From Haliea sp963974125 (GTDB taxonomy: Bacteria; Pseudomonadota; Gammaproteobacteria; Pseudomonadales; Halieaceae), in NCBI GenBank assembly GCA_963974125.1, contig CAXBCH010000007.1, positions 1-64,000 of the forward strand: a stretch of 64,000 nucleotides of DNA. Direction: 5' to 3'. Below the pieces are notes generated by a model, which was not told the origin of the DNA, ran no database searches, and worked only from the letters and a program-made list of their open reading frames with translations. Each line of letters starts with the position of its first letter. The stretch's first letter is position 1. This document shows positions 16,602-25,140 of this stretch, one piece after another. The translations under genes were made by a program, and so were the position numbers.

Positions 16602-18344
16602 ATGGCTAAGAAACAGGTAACGGTACCGGACATCGGCGGCGCCGAAGGCGCGGAAGTGATCGAATTGCTGGTGGCGGTCGGTGACGAGATCGAACTGGAG
16701 CAGGGCTTGCTGGTGCTGGAGTCGGACAAGGCATCGATGGAGATTCCGTCTGACGTGGCCGGCAAGGTGCTGCAGGTGCTGGTCCAGGTGGGCGATGAGC
16801 TGGCCGAGGGAGAGCCCATCCTGGTGGTGGATACCGCGGACGAGGAGTCCGAACAGACGAAGGAGTCCAAGGAATCCGGGGGATCCAAGGAATCCAAGGA
16901 GACCAAAGAGTCACCGAAGCAGCCCGCCGCTGCCCCTGCCGGGGCTGACAGGAAAGACGAACAGGCACCAGCTTCGGAGGCAGCAGGCAAGGACGACAGG
17001 GACGCCGCGGAGGCGAAAGAGGGCGACCTCCAGGAGATTACCGTCACTGTGCCCGATATCGGCACCGACGAGGATGTGGACCTGATTGAGTTCAGCGTCA
17101 AGGTCGGCGATGAGGTCGCCGAAGGGGACTCGCTGGTGGTGCTGGAATCGGACAAGGCGTCCATGGAGGTACCCTCCACCCACGCCGGCAAGGTGCTGAA
17201 GTGGCTGGTGAAGGAAGGCAGTGCGGTGCGCCAGGGTGATCCGCTGGTGGTGCTGGAGGCCGCGGCCGAGGGTGCCGGCGCCAGTGAATCTGACGCAGCT
17301 TCTGACGCGGCTGCAGACACCGGGGCAGCTGCACCGGGCGAGAGCGAAGGCAAGGCCGCGCCTGAGCAGCCTGCAGGGCGCTCGGCGACCGATCGGGTAA
17401 CCCCGGCGGAAGCCACTCAGCCCCGGGCAGCGGCGGACGAGCAGCTGGTTTACGCGGGCCCGGCCGTGCGCAAGATGGCCCGGGAGCTGGGGGTGGAACT
17501 CAGCAAGGTAACCGGCAGCGGCCCCCGCGAGCGGGTACTGAAGGAGGACGTGCAGAGCTTCGTCCAGCGCGCGTTGAGCGGCAAGTCGGCCGCGGTGACC
17601 TCGGGTTCTGGAATCCCCGCGGTACCGGAAGTGGATTTCAGTGCCTTTGGCGATGTTGAGGAAGTGCCCCGCACCAAGCTGGACAAGCTCACCGCCGCCA
17701 ACATGCACCGCAGCTGGCTCAATGTGCCCCATGTCACCCAGTTTGACGATGCCGACATCACCGAACTGGAGGACTTCCGCAAGGGGCTCAAGGCCGAGGC
17801 GGAACAGCGCGGCACCAAGCTGACCCCGATGCCGTTCCTGCTCAAGGCCTGTGCCATCGCCCTGCGCGACAACCCCAAGCTCAACGCCTCCCTGTCAGCG
17901 GATGACGAAAACCTGATCTACAAGCGCTACATCCACATCGGCATGGCAGTGGACACCCCGGCGGGCCTGATGGTGCCGGTCATCCGTGACGTGGACCAGA
18001 AGAGCCTCTGGCAGCTTGCCGAGGAGGTGCTGGAAATGGCGGAAAAAGCCCGCGAGCGCAAGCTCAAGCCGGCGGAGATGCAGGGTGGCGGTTTCACCAT
18101 TTCCAGCCTCGGCGGTATCGGTGGCAACGGCTTCTCGCCCATCGTCAACACCCCGGAAGTGGGGATCCTCGGCGTGTCCCGGGCCAGCGTGAAGCCGGTC
18201 TGGGACGGTCAGGCCTTCCAGCCCCGCACCCTGTTGCCCCTGTCACTGTCCTACGACCACCGGGTGATCAACGGCGGTGATGCCGGCCGCTTCTGTACCC
18301 AGCTGGTGGCCCTGCTCGGGGATATCCGTCGCCTGCTGTTGTAG
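16602..18344 (+). CDS. aceF: Dihydrolipoamide acetyltransferase AceF (E2)
   Basis: AceF forms the core of the pyruvate dehydrogenase complex and moves the acetyl group to CoA. Two lipoyl domains are visible, with the lipoylated lysines at Lys43 and Lys185, each in ESDKASME. A peripheral-subunit-binding domain follows (~283-325, YAGPAVRKMARELGVEL). The catalytic domain contains the active-site His in SYDHRVINGGDAGRF near the C-terminus. Total length is 580 residues. E. coli AceF has three lipoyl domains and this one has two, as in pseudomonads. The linker after the first lipoyl domain is an unusual charged stretch of repeated KES triplets (about residues 87-104) rather than the common Ala/Pro linker; the second linker is the normal Ala-rich type. 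No E3 gene follows. Confidence 0.96.
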   Translation: MAKKQVTVPDIGGAEGAEVIELLVAVGDEIELEQGLLVLESDKASMEIPSDVAGKVLQVLVQVGDELAEGEPILVVDTADEESEQTKESKESGGSKESKETKESPKQPAAAPAGADRKDEQAPASEAAGKDDRDAAEAKEGDLQEITVTVPDIGTDEDVDLIEFSVKVGDEVAEGDSLVVLESDKASMEVPSTHAGKVLKWLVKEGSAVRQGDPLVVLEAAAEGAGASESDAASDAAADTGAAAPGESEGKAAPEQPAGRSATDRVTPAEATQPRAAADEQLVYAGPAVRKMARELGVELSKVTGSGPRERVLKEDVQSFVQRALSGKSAAVTSGSGIPAVPEVDFSAFGDVEEVPRTKLDKLTAANMHRSWLNVPHVTQFDDADITELEDFRKGLKAEAEQRGTKLTPMPFLLKACAIALRDNPKLNASLSADDENLIYKRYIHIGMAVDTPAGLMVPVIRDVDQKSLWQLAEEVLEMAEKARERKLKPAEMQGGGFTISSLGGIGGNGFSPIVNTPEVGILGVSRASVKPVWDGQAFQPRTLLPLSLSYDHRVINGGDAGRFCTQLVALLGDIRRLLL

Positions 18345-18375
18345 GCGGCGGATGCCTGCGGTTCGCCTCCCGGTG

Positions 18376-18714
18376 TCATTCCAGGGCGCCTGACCTCGAA
18401 TAGAACGGTTTCCCCACCCGCTGAATGTGTTCTCGCAGCTGAGGATTTTCGATCTCGGCGTAATTGGACAGGTCAATTTCGAAAGGCAGCAGCAGGTCGT
18501 CGAGTGCCAGGCTGATCCGGTTCAGGGTGCTCAGGGTGATCTTTCCGATCAGGGTCAGATCGATATCCGAACCTGCCCGGTGACTACCCACGGCCCTGGA
18601 GCCGTAGATAATCGCTTCCTCCACCTCTGGGTAGCGGCGCAGAATTTCGCAGATGGCCGCGCGCTGTTCGAGGCGCAGACCGTCATCTCGACTGCTCTCA
18701 ATTGCTGTCGGCAT
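18376..18714 (-). CDS. mntA: MntA-like nucleotidyltransferase antitoxin
   Basis: A 112-residue minimal nucleotidyltransferase of the HI0073/MntA type. The signature GSRAVGSHRAGSDIDLTLIG is complete, with the two metal-binding Asp residues in DID and a third acidic strand, FEIDLSNYAEI. The family ending RVGKPFYSR is present. In type VII toxin-antitoxin pairs MntA adds AMP units to the HEPN toxin and so silences it. I start at the ATG at 18714, which overlaps the 3' end of the HEPN gene by 17 nt; the frame is open further upstream but inside the HEPN gene. The overlap implies translational coupling. The catalytic residues look intact although its partner seems damaged. Confidence 0.85.
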   Translation of the reverse strand: MPTAIESSRDDGLRLEQRAAICEILRRYPEVEEAIIYGSRAVGSHRAGSDIDLTLIGKITLSTLNRISLALDDLLLPFEIDLSNYAEIENPQLREHIQRVGKPFYSRSGALE

Positions 18715-18937
18715 CGCGCAACGCTTCCAGGCGGTTGGCCAGTTCACAGAACAGGGGATGGTAATGCTCAATGACCGCAGTGGCGATTTGTACCGCAGTG
18801 GCTTTATTGTAGGTATGGGATGTTCGATTGCGGTTGGCGATCATGTCCATCCATTGTTCGCCGTTAGAGATCAGACCCACTGCGAATGCGCGCCGGTAGT
18901 TGGCCAGACGCTGTTGCCAGCGGACATCCTCACTCAT
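18698..18937 (-). CDS. HEPN-domain protein (HepT/HI0074 family), internally shortened
   Basis: This 79-residue protein keeps both ends of the HI0074-type HEPN family. The N-terminus MSEDVRWQQRLANYRRA and the C-terminal half GLISNGEQWMDMIANRNRTS... are family-like, including the RNase motif Rx4HxY (Arg36, His41, Tyr43). Family members are ~130-145 residues. The ~60-65 residues that normally lie between these blocks, with the helix FEFTxELAWxxLKxFLE, are absent, and the two blocks are joined at residues ~17-18 without loss of frame. The four-helix bundle is therefore probably incomplete, and RNase activity is doubtful even though the motif survives. It overlaps the antitoxin gene by 17 nt. The family is recalled from memory, so an alignment should confirm the deletion. 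Confidence 0.75.
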   Translation of the reverse strand: MSEDVRWQQRLANYRRAFAVGLISNGEQWMDMIANRNRTSHTYNKATAVQIATAVIEHYHPLFCELANRLEALRDADSN

Positions 18938-19067
18938 CGTGTTGCTCCGGTTGCGGTCCCTGCCGTGGCCATTGATTTGCAGTCACGGTTGGGCCTGAGG
19001 TTGTTGCTTTACCTGGCATGAGCATACCACTGATCAGACGCGGATGAAGGCTGGCACGCCACCTGCA

Positions 19068-19080
19068 GTACACTGTGTAC
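19068..19080. promoter_or_regulatory. Palindromic operator candidate GTACACTGTGTAC
   Basis: A perfect 6-bp inverted repeat around one central base lies 27 nt upstream of the kinase start that opens the glucosylglycerate operon. It overlaps a possible -10 box (TACACT, 19069-19074) and would block polymerase if bound. No -35 of good quality is seen, and the cognate regulator is unknown. The surrounding gap 18938-19106 also has to hold the promoter of the divergent HEPN/MNT genes. Confidence 0.35.
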
Positions 19081-19106
19081 AGACAGGTAGCCAGAAGAGG
19101 CAAGTG

Positions 19107-20024
19107 ATGGGGAAGGATCGCGCAGCTGCGGACTGGCGCGCTCGATTTTTGCAGCAGCAGGTGCTGCCGGCAGACTATCTCGACCAGGCCGGGCGCTGGT
19201 TCGACCCGGTGGCCGTGCAGCTGGCTGCGCACTGTTCTGGTGCAAGCCGCCCGCTGCTGGTGGGCATTAATGGTGCGCAGGGATCGGGCAAAACCACGCT
19301 CAGTGACTACCTGTGCCAGTGGCTGGTGCAGGAAGCGGGTCTGCGCGCCCTGTCCCTGTCCATCGACGATGTCTACCTGACCCGCACTGAACGGCAGCAG
19401 CTGGCAGCCCAGGTGCACCCCCTGCTCCTCACCCGGGGCGTTCCGGGCACCCACGATGTCCCCCTGCTGCTGCAGACCCTCGACGCACTGGGTTCCGCAG
19501 CTGGCACCCTGCCGGTGGCGGTGCCCCGTTTCGACAAGGCCCGGGACGACCGCCTGCCCGCTGCGCAGTGGCCGCGGGTACAGCCGCCGCTGGATATCAT
19601 CCTGCTGGAAGGATGGTGCCTGGGAGCCCGCCCGCAGGCACCGGGGGCACTCGCCGCTCCCTGCAATGCGCTGGAGCGGGAGGAAGACAGCGACGGGCGC
19701 TGGCGCCGCTACGCCAACGACTGTCTGGCGGGGGACTATGCCCGACTGCATCAGCGGCTGGACCGGTGGCTGATGCTGCGCGCGCCGTCCTTCGATGAAG
19801 TGCTGCGCTGGCGCAGCGAGCAGGAGCGCAAACTGGCTGCTGGACCGGGGCGGGCCGCCGGCAACCGGGTCATGGACGCGCCGGCCCTGGCGCGCTTCGT
19901 GCAGCACTACGAGCGCCTGACGCGGCACTGCCTGGCCACCCTGCCGCCGCGGATGAACGTGGTCTGGGAACTGGATCGCGAGCGCCAGATCAGCGCCTGG
20001 CACGGCCCCGGGGTACCGGCGTGA
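19107..20024 (+). CDS. P-loop kinase of the D-glycerate 3-kinase type
   Basis: A 305-residue P-loop kinase related to plant-type glycerate 3-kinase (GLYK) and E. coli YggC. The Walker A motif GINGAQGSGKTT (~53-64) is followed by SLSIDDVYLTRTERQ, the family's acidic active-site loop, and by HPLLLTRGVPGTHD and ILLEGWCLG. The expected reaction is D-glycerate plus ATP to 3-phosphoglycerate. The start at 19107 has AGAGG 8 nt upstream; the longer frame from 19044 begins upstream of the likely transcript start. It overlaps the next gene by 4 nt (GTGA). In this operon it would rephosphorylate the glycerate released by the phosphorylase and feed 3-phosphoglycerate back to GpgS. The substrate is inferred from family and context. 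Confidence 0.85.
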   Translation: MGKDRAAADWRARFLQQQVLPADYLDQAGRWFDPVAVQLAAHCSGASRPLLVGINGAQGSGKTTLSDYLCQWLVQEAGLRALSLSIDDVYLTRTERQQLAAQVHPLLLTRGVPGTHDVPLLLQTLDALGSAAGTLPVAVPRFDKARDDRLPAAQWPRVQPPLDIILLEGWCLGARPQAPGALAAPCNALEREEDSDGRWRRYANDCLAGDYARLHQRLDRWLMLRAPSFDEVLRWRSEQERKLAAGPGRAAGNRVMDAPALARFVQHYERLTRHCLATLPPRMNVVWELDRERQISAWHGPGVPA

Positions 20025-20860
20025 CGCCGCTGCTGCTGGTGTTCAGCGACCTGGACGGATCGCTGCTGGACCACCACGATTACAGCTTTCACGCCGCCCT
20101 GCCAGCTGTTGAGGCTCTGCGCGAGCATGGGATACCGCTGATCCTCTGCAGCAGCAAGACCCGCGCCGAGATCGAGCCCCTGCGGGCGCAGCTGGGCAAT
20201 CGCGACCCCTTCATTGTGGAAAACGGCGCCGCCGTGTTTATCCCCGACGCCAGCCTGGCGCAGCCGCCGCCCGACTGCAGGTCCGATGGCGCTGGCTGGG
20301 TCCGGGAGTTCGCGCCGCCCAGGCAGCGCTGGCTGGCGGCGCTGGATCGACTGCAGCCCGAGTTTGCCGGGCAATTCACCCATTTCGAGGCCATGGGCCT
20401 GGACGGGGTGATGGCGGCTACCGGCCTGGCGCGCGAGGCGGCCGCAAGGGCCATGGATCGGAACTACAGTGAGCCGGTGCTGTGGCGGGGCAGCGATGAG
20501 CGCCGCGAAGCCTTTGTCGCGGCACTGGCCAGTACCGGCGCCACGGTGCTGCAGGGTGGCCGCTTCCTCAGTGTCGCGGGGGACTGTGACAAGGGGCTGG
20601 CGCTGCGCTGGCTGCGCGATTGCTACCAGCGGGACAATCCGGCACGGGATGTGCATGACCTGGCCATAGGCGACAGCGCCAACGACAGCGCCATGCTGGA
20701 AAGTGCCCGGCATGCCCTGGTCATCCGCTCGCCGGTGCACGGTTTTCCACTGCTGCAGCGGCAGGAGGCTGCCCGCTACAGCCGGGCCTTCGGGCCGGCG
20801 GGGTGGGCCGAGGGAGTGCTGGACTGGTTGCAGCGCCTGGACCCGATATCACAGGAGTGA
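20021..20860 (+). CDS. HAD-IIB phosphatase, glucosyl/mannosyl-3-phosphoglycerate phosphatase type
   Basis: A 279-residue HAD hydrolase of subfamily IIB. Motif I is FSDLDGSLLD with the nucleophile and acid Asp residues, followed by motif II (LILCSSKTRAEIEPL) and the end motif GDSANDSAMLE that binds magnesium. This matches mannosyl-3-phosphoglycerate phosphatase (MpgP/YedP), enzymes that also accept glucosyl-3-phosphoglycerate. Because gpgS follows after 5 nt and no mannosyl-phosphoglycerate synthase is present, glucosyl-3-phosphoglycerate is the likely substrate and glucosylglycerate the product. It starts at a GTG that overlaps the kinase stop. AGGAG at its 3' end serves as the ribosome-binding site of gpgS. 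Confidence 0.88.
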   Translation: MTPLLLVFSDLDGSLLDHHDYSFHAALPAVEALREHGIPLILCSSKTRAEIEPLRAQLGNRDPFIVENGAAVFIPDASLAQPPPDCRSDGAGWVREFAPPRQRWLAALDRLQPEFAGQFTHFEAMGLDGVMAATGLAREAAARAMDRNYSEPVLWRGSDERREAFVAALASTGATVLQGGRFLSVAGDCDKGLALRWLRDCYQRDNPARDVHDLAIGDSANDSAMLESARHALVIRSPVHGFPLLQRQEAARYSRAFGPAGWAEGVLDWLQRLDPISQE

Positions 20861-20865
20861 CCGCC

Positions 20866-22098
20866 ATGGGCGATTTTTACCAGAACGGCATCATTACCAC
20901 CCTGCACAACCTGTCTCACCGCTCGATTGACGAGATGGAGCAGGAGCTGCTGCGCTTCTCCCGCACCCGGCCTATGGGCCTGATCCTGCCCTCCCTGTTT
21001 TCCGAGCTGGAGGGCGAGGCCCTGCCGCGAATCGTCGAGCAGCTGCAGGCGGTGCCATACTTGGCGGAGATCGTGATCGGGCTGGACCGGGCCGATGAGG
21101 CGCAGTATCGGCATGCCCTGGCGTTCTTCGACAAGCTGCCCCAGCGCCATCGGGTGCTGTGGAACGACGGCCCCCGGCTCCAGGCACTGGATGCCGAACT
21201 GCAGGCCCGGGACCTGGCGCCGCGGGAACTGGGCAAGGGCCGCAACGTCTGGTACTGCATGGGCTACACCCTGGCGTCCGGGCGCGCCGAGTCCGTGGCC
21301 CTGCACGACTGCGACATTCTCACCTATGACCGCGGCCTGCTGGCGCGGCTGATCTACCCGGTAGCCAACCCGCAGTTCAACTACGAATTCTGCAAGGGGT
21401 ACTACGCCCGGGTGGCGGATGGCAAGATCAACGGCCGGGTCAGCCGCCTGCTGGTGACACCGCTGCTGCGCGCCCTGAAGAAAATCCTCGGCGACATGGA
21501 GTACCTGGACTACATGGACAGCTTCCGCTATCCGCTGGCGGGCGAGTTTTCCTTCCGCCGGGATGTGCTGACGGATATCCGTATCCCCAGCGACTGGGGG
21601 CTGGAAATCGGCGTGCTGTCCGAGGTGCACCGCAACTACGCCAACAACCGTCTGTGCCAGGTGGATATCGCCGACGTCTACGATCACAAGCACCAGGAGA
21701 TGTCGCGGGATGACGCCAGCAGCGGCCTGTCGAAGATGTCCATCGATATCGCCAAGGCCCTGTTCCGCAAGCTGGCCACCCGCGGGGTGACCTTCAACAG
21801 CGAGACCTTCCGCTCGCTCAAGGCCACCTACTACCGGATCGCCCTGGATTTCGTGGAGACCTACCACAACGACGCGGTGATGAACGGCCTCACCCTGGAC
21901 ATCCACAACGAGGAAATGGCGGTGGAGATGTTTGCGGAAAACATCATGAAAGCCGGGGAGGCGTTCCTCGAGTACCCGATGGAGCGGCCGTTCATTCCCA
22001 GCTGGAACCGGGTAACCAGCGCCATACCGGATGTCCTCGAGCGGCTGCGGGACGCCGTTGAGCAGGACCAGGCCGAGTTCGGTGGCACCAGTGGATAG
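20866..22098 (+). CDS. gpgS: Glucosyl-3-phosphoglycerate synthase GpgS
   Basis: GpgS (GT81) transfers glucose from an NDP-glucose to 3-phosphoglycerate. The protein is 410 residues with a GT-A type fold. Visible landmarks are PMGLILPSLFSELEG near the N-terminus (NDP-sugar binding), the metal motif LHDCDIL (~145-151, DxD type), GEFSFRRDVL and the C-terminal YDHKHQEMS region, all familiar from the Persephonella/Methanococcoides GpgS group. Start at 20866 with AGGAG 8 nt upstream; the open frame continues upstream only inside the phosphatase gene. It overlaps the phosphorylase by 8 nt. This is the committed step of the compatible solute glucosylglycerate. Confidence 0.92.
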   Translation: MGDFYQNGIITTLHNLSHRSIDEMEQELLRFSRTRPMGLILPSLFSELEGEALPRIVEQLQAVPYLAEIVIGLDRADEAQYRHALAFFDKLPQRHRVLWNDGPRLQALDAELQARDLAPRELGKGRNVWYCMGYTLASGRAESVALHDCDILTYDRGLLARLIYPVANPQFNYEFCKGYYARVADGKINGRVSRLLVTPLLRALKKILGDMEYLDYMDSFRYPLAGEFSFRRDVLTDIRIPSDWGLEIGVLSEVHRNYANNRLCQVDIADVYDHKHQEMSRDDASSGLSKMSIDIAKALFRKLATRGVTFNSETFRSLKATYYRIALDFVETYHNDAVMNGLTLDIHNEEMAVEMFAENIMKAGEAFLEYPMERPFIPSWNRVTSAIPDVLERLRDAVEQDQAEFGGTSG

Positions 22099-23851
22099 CG
22101 CTGTCGACAGCCCCCTGCAGCGACTGCGGGAACGTCTGCTGCAGCATTTGCAGGTGATCTATGAAGGTGTGCCCGCGGTGCGCCCGGATGCGGTGCTGGT
22201 GGAGCAACTGCTGGCGGCGATGGGCCTGGAGCAGCCCGGCGAGCCGCCCCGGCCCCACAGCAATCACTGGAGCGAGCGCGATGCCCTGCTGATCACCTAC
22301 GGCGACAGCCTCCATGCGCCGGGTGAAAAGCCGCTGCATACTCTCAAGCGGTTCCTGGATGAGCACGCGACGGGAGTGCTCAGCGGCGTGCATATTCTGC
22401 CGTTCTATCCCTGGACCTCGGACGACGGCTTCGCCGTGCTGGACTACTCCAGTGTCAACGAGGCCCTGGGGAGCTGGGAGGACATCGGTGCCATTGCCGC
22501 CGATTTCGACCTGATGGCGGACCTGGTGATCAACCATTGTTCCAGTCGCAGCCCCTGGTTCGAGAATTTCCTTCGCGATGAAGATCCCGGCCGCGACTAC
22601 TTTTTCACGGTGCCCCCGGACACCGACCTGTCCGCGGTGGTGCGCCCGCGCACCTCGCCCCTGCTGCGGGAGGTGGAAACGGCGCGAGGCACCCGGCATG
22701 TGTGGTGCACCTTCAGCCACGACCAGGTGGATCTCGATTTCCGCAATCCGGAGGTGCTGCTGCAGTTTGTCGCCATCCTGCGCCTGTATCTGGAGCGGGG
22801 GGTGCGTATCCTGCGCCTCGATGCCATTGCGTTCCTGTGGAAGATTCCCGGCACCAGCTGCCTGAACCTGGAGCAGACCCACGAGGTGGTGCGCCTGCTG
22901 CGAACCCTGCTGGAACATGCGCGCGCCGATGCCATCCTGATCACCGAGACCAACATCCCCAATCGCGAGAACCTGTCCTATTTCGGCAACGCCAACGAAG
23001 CCCACTGCGTCTACAATTTCTCGCTGCCGCCGCTGTTGCTCAATACCCTGCTCACCGGCGACTGCACCTACCTGCGGCAGTGGCTGATGAGCATGCCGCC
23101 GGCCCAGAATGGCACCACCTACTTCAACTTTATTGCCTCCCACGACGGTATCGGGTTGCGGCCGGCGGAAGGGCTGCTCAGCGACGAGGAGCTGTCGACG
23201 CTGATCACCACGTTGGAAGCCCTGGGCGGGCGGGTGTCCTGGCGCGCCCTCGAGGGTGATGAGCGGCGTCCCTATGAGGTCAATATTGCCCTCTACGATG
23301 CGCTGCAGGGCACCGTGCGCGGCGCCGATACCTGGGGCCTGGAGCGCTTCGTCTGTGCCCATGCCATCATGTTCGCGCTGGAGGGTATTCCCGGCTTGTA
23401 CATCCACAGCCTGCTGGGCACGCGCAATGATTACCAGCGGGTAGAGCACAGTGGCCACAGTCGCGCCATCAATCGCCATCAGTGGTCACTGGCGGCGCTG
23501 GAGGCAGAGCTGGCCGATCCTGCCAGCGATCACTACCGGGTAATGACGCGGCTGCAGGGTCTGCTGCGCCTGCGTGCGGCACAACCGGCCTTTCACCCCA
23601 ACGCCACCCAGTTCACCCTGCAGCTGGGAACATCGCTGTTCGGGTTCTGGCGCCAGAGCATGGACCGTCGGCAGAGTATTTTCTGTATCAGCAATATCAG
23701 CGATCAACCGCAGCCGCTGAACCTGCTGGACCTCAACCTGATCGATGATCATGGCTGGGGCGACCTGATCAGCGGTGAGCGCTACCCCAGCCGTGATCTG
23801 CAGTTGCTGTTGCAGCCCTACCAGACCCTGTGGTTAAGCAACGACCGTTGA
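22091..23851 (+). CDS. GH13_18 sugar phosphorylase, probable glucosylglycerate phosphorylase
   Basis: A 586-residue glycoside hydrolase of the sucrose phosphorylase subfamily GH13_18. The catalytic Asp nucleophile is in LRLDAIAFLWK, the acid/base Glu in ILITETNIP and the third carboxylate in FIASHDGIGLRP. Members include sucrose phosphorylase, sucrose-6-phosphate phosphorylase and glucosylglycerate phosphorylase. Its overlap with gpgS and linkage to a glycerate kinase favour glucosylglycerate plus phosphate to glucose-1-phosphate plus glycerate. I take the GTG at 22091, which overlaps the gpgS stop and precedes VDSAVDSPLQRLRERL. Specificity inside the subfamily rests on loop residues I cannot judge here. 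Confidence 0.85.
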   Translation: MDSAVDSPLQRLRERLLQHLQVIYEGVPAVRPDAVLVEQLLAAMGLEQPGEPPRPHSNHWSERDALLITYGDSLHAPGEKPLHTLKRFLDEHATGVLSGVHILPFYPWTSDDGFAVLDYSSVNEALGSWEDIGAIAADFDLMADLVINHCSSRSPWFENFLRDEDPGRDYFFTVPPDTDLSAVVRPRTSPLLREVETARGTRHVWCTFSHDQVDLDFRNPEVLLQFVAILRLYLERGVRILRLDAIAFLWKIPGTSCLNLEQTHEVVRLLRTLLEHARADAILITETNIPNRENLSYFGNANEAHCVYNFSLPPLLLNTLLTGDCTYLRQWLMSMPPAQNGTTYFNFIASHDGIGLRPAEGLLSDEELSTLITTLEALGGRVSWRALEGDERRPYEVNIALYDALQGTVRGADTWGLERFVCAHAIMFALEGIPGLYIHSLLGTRNDYQRVEHSGHSRAINRHQWSLAALEAELADPASDHYRVMTRLQGLLRLRAAQPAFHPNATQFTLQLGTSLFGFWRQSMDRRQSIFCISNISDQPQPLNLLDLNLIDDHGWGDLISGERYPSRDLQLLLQPYQTLWLSNDR

Positions 23852-23978
23852 GCGCCTTTGGTGCCAACAGACAGCCGCGGGAGAGGCCGGCCCCGCCATG
23901 GCCCGGCACATTGGTGAATCTGTACCCGGGTAGTTCAGCGTGCAATAATCTCACGTCCCGTGGCAACCTGAGCCTTAG

Positions 23979-25016
23979 ATGACCCTCCTGATCGCGTTCG
24001 CGGTTCTCTCCATCGCCGTCTCCTTCATCTGTTCCATTCTCGAAGCGGCCCTGCTTTCCATTACCCCCAGCTACATCGCGCAGCAGAAAGTGTCGCGGCC
24101 GAAGCTGTGGGAGCGTCTGCGGGTACTCAAGGACCAGATCGACCAGCCGCTGGCCGCCATTCTGACCCTGAACACCGTGGCACATACGGTCGGAGCGACT
24201 GGTGTCGGCGCACAGGTGGTGAAGCTGTACGGTGACGCCTACCTGGGCGTTGCTTCCGCGGTAATGACCCTGCTGATCCTGGTGCTGTCGGAGATCGTGC
24301 CCAAGACCATCGGTGCCCGCTACTGGGTGCACCTGGCGCCGTTCCTGCCGACCATCCTCAACGGCATGATCTTCATCCTCAAGCCCTTCATCTGGATGTC
24401 CGACCGCATCATGGACCTGTTTGGCGGCCACACCATGGAGCACGACATCCGCCTGGAGATCAAGGCGCTGGCCCTGCTGGGGCGCGAACTGGACAAGATT
24501 GACGCCGACGAGCAGCGGGTGATCAGCAACATCCTCGACCTGCACGAGATCAATGTGCGCCAGATCATGACGCCCAGGATTGTCTGTGAGACGGTGTCGC
24601 CGGACGTTACGGTTGCCGGGTTCGTGGAGCAACTCAAAGCCCAGCAGTTCTCCCGCTATCCGGTATTGGACGAGGACGAGATACCCCTGGGGCTGCTGTT
24701 TCGCCACGACGCCATTGGCACAGACCCGACCATGCCGGTCACCAGCTTGATGAAGCCGGTGACCGTGGTCAGCGACCAGGAGAATGTCGAGGGGTTGTTG
24801 AGCCGCTTTATCAATGAGCGCCAGCACCTGTTTCTGGTCTATGACGAATACGGCGGCTGGATGGGGCTGGTGACCATGGAAGATGTCATTGAAGCCATTA
24901 TCGGCCAGTCCATCCTCGACGAAACCGACGACATTCCGAACCTGCGCCGGCACGCAAAGCGGCGCTGGAAGAATCGCCTCAAGAGCCGACTGCCTGCGGA
25001 TTTCGCCCAGTCCTGA
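23979..25016 (+). CDS. CNNM/CBS-domain membrane protein, probable divalent-cation transporter
   Basis: A 345-residue protein with an N-terminal CNNM (DUF21) transmembrane domain and a cytoplasmic pair of CBS domains. Hydrophobic segments at ~3-25, ~85-110 and ~118-140 surround the conserved motif LSEIVPKTIGARY (~108-120). The CBS pair covers ~195-315 and includes VREIMTPR-like VRQIMTPRIV and LVYDEYGGWMGLVTMEDVIE. The family is linked to magnesium or sodium transport (CorC, MpfA, human CNNM). The C-terminal transporter-associated HlyC domain usually found after the CBS pair is missing or reduced to a basic tail (~320-345). An AATAAT at 23944-23949 may be its -10 box. It is monocistronic. Confidence 0.88.
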   Translation: MTLLIAFAVLSIAVSFICSILEAALLSITPSYIAQQKVSRPKLWERLRVLKDQIDQPLAAILTLNTVAHTVGATGVGAQVVKLYGDAYLGVASAVMTLLILVLSEIVPKTIGARYWVHLAPFLPTILNGMIFILKPFIWMSDRIMDLFGGHTMEHDIRLEIKALALLGRELDKIDADEQRVISNILDLHEINVRQIMTPRIVCETVSPDVTVAGFVEQLKAQQFSRYPVLDEDEIPLGLLFRHDAIGTDPTMPVTSLMKPVTVVSDQENVEGLLSRFINERQHLFLVYDEYGGWMGLVTMEDVIEAIIGQSILDETDDIPNLRRHAKRRWKNRLKSRLPADFAQS

Positions 25017-25140
25017 GAGGTGGCTCCCCTGCGTTGGTGATGCGGCCAGTGGGCAAGTCGGTACCATGGTCGCTGTGATACACTTTGGGTTTCCCCCCGG
25101 GGACTGATCACATCCACCAGAGCCAGGAAAACGACCAGCC

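Noticed and set aside
22091..23851. Plain sucrose phosphorylase call
   Set aside because: No sucrose synthesis or uptake gene is nearby, whereas gpgS overlaps it and a glycerate kinase is in the same operon; glucosylglycerate is the better guess, though not proven.
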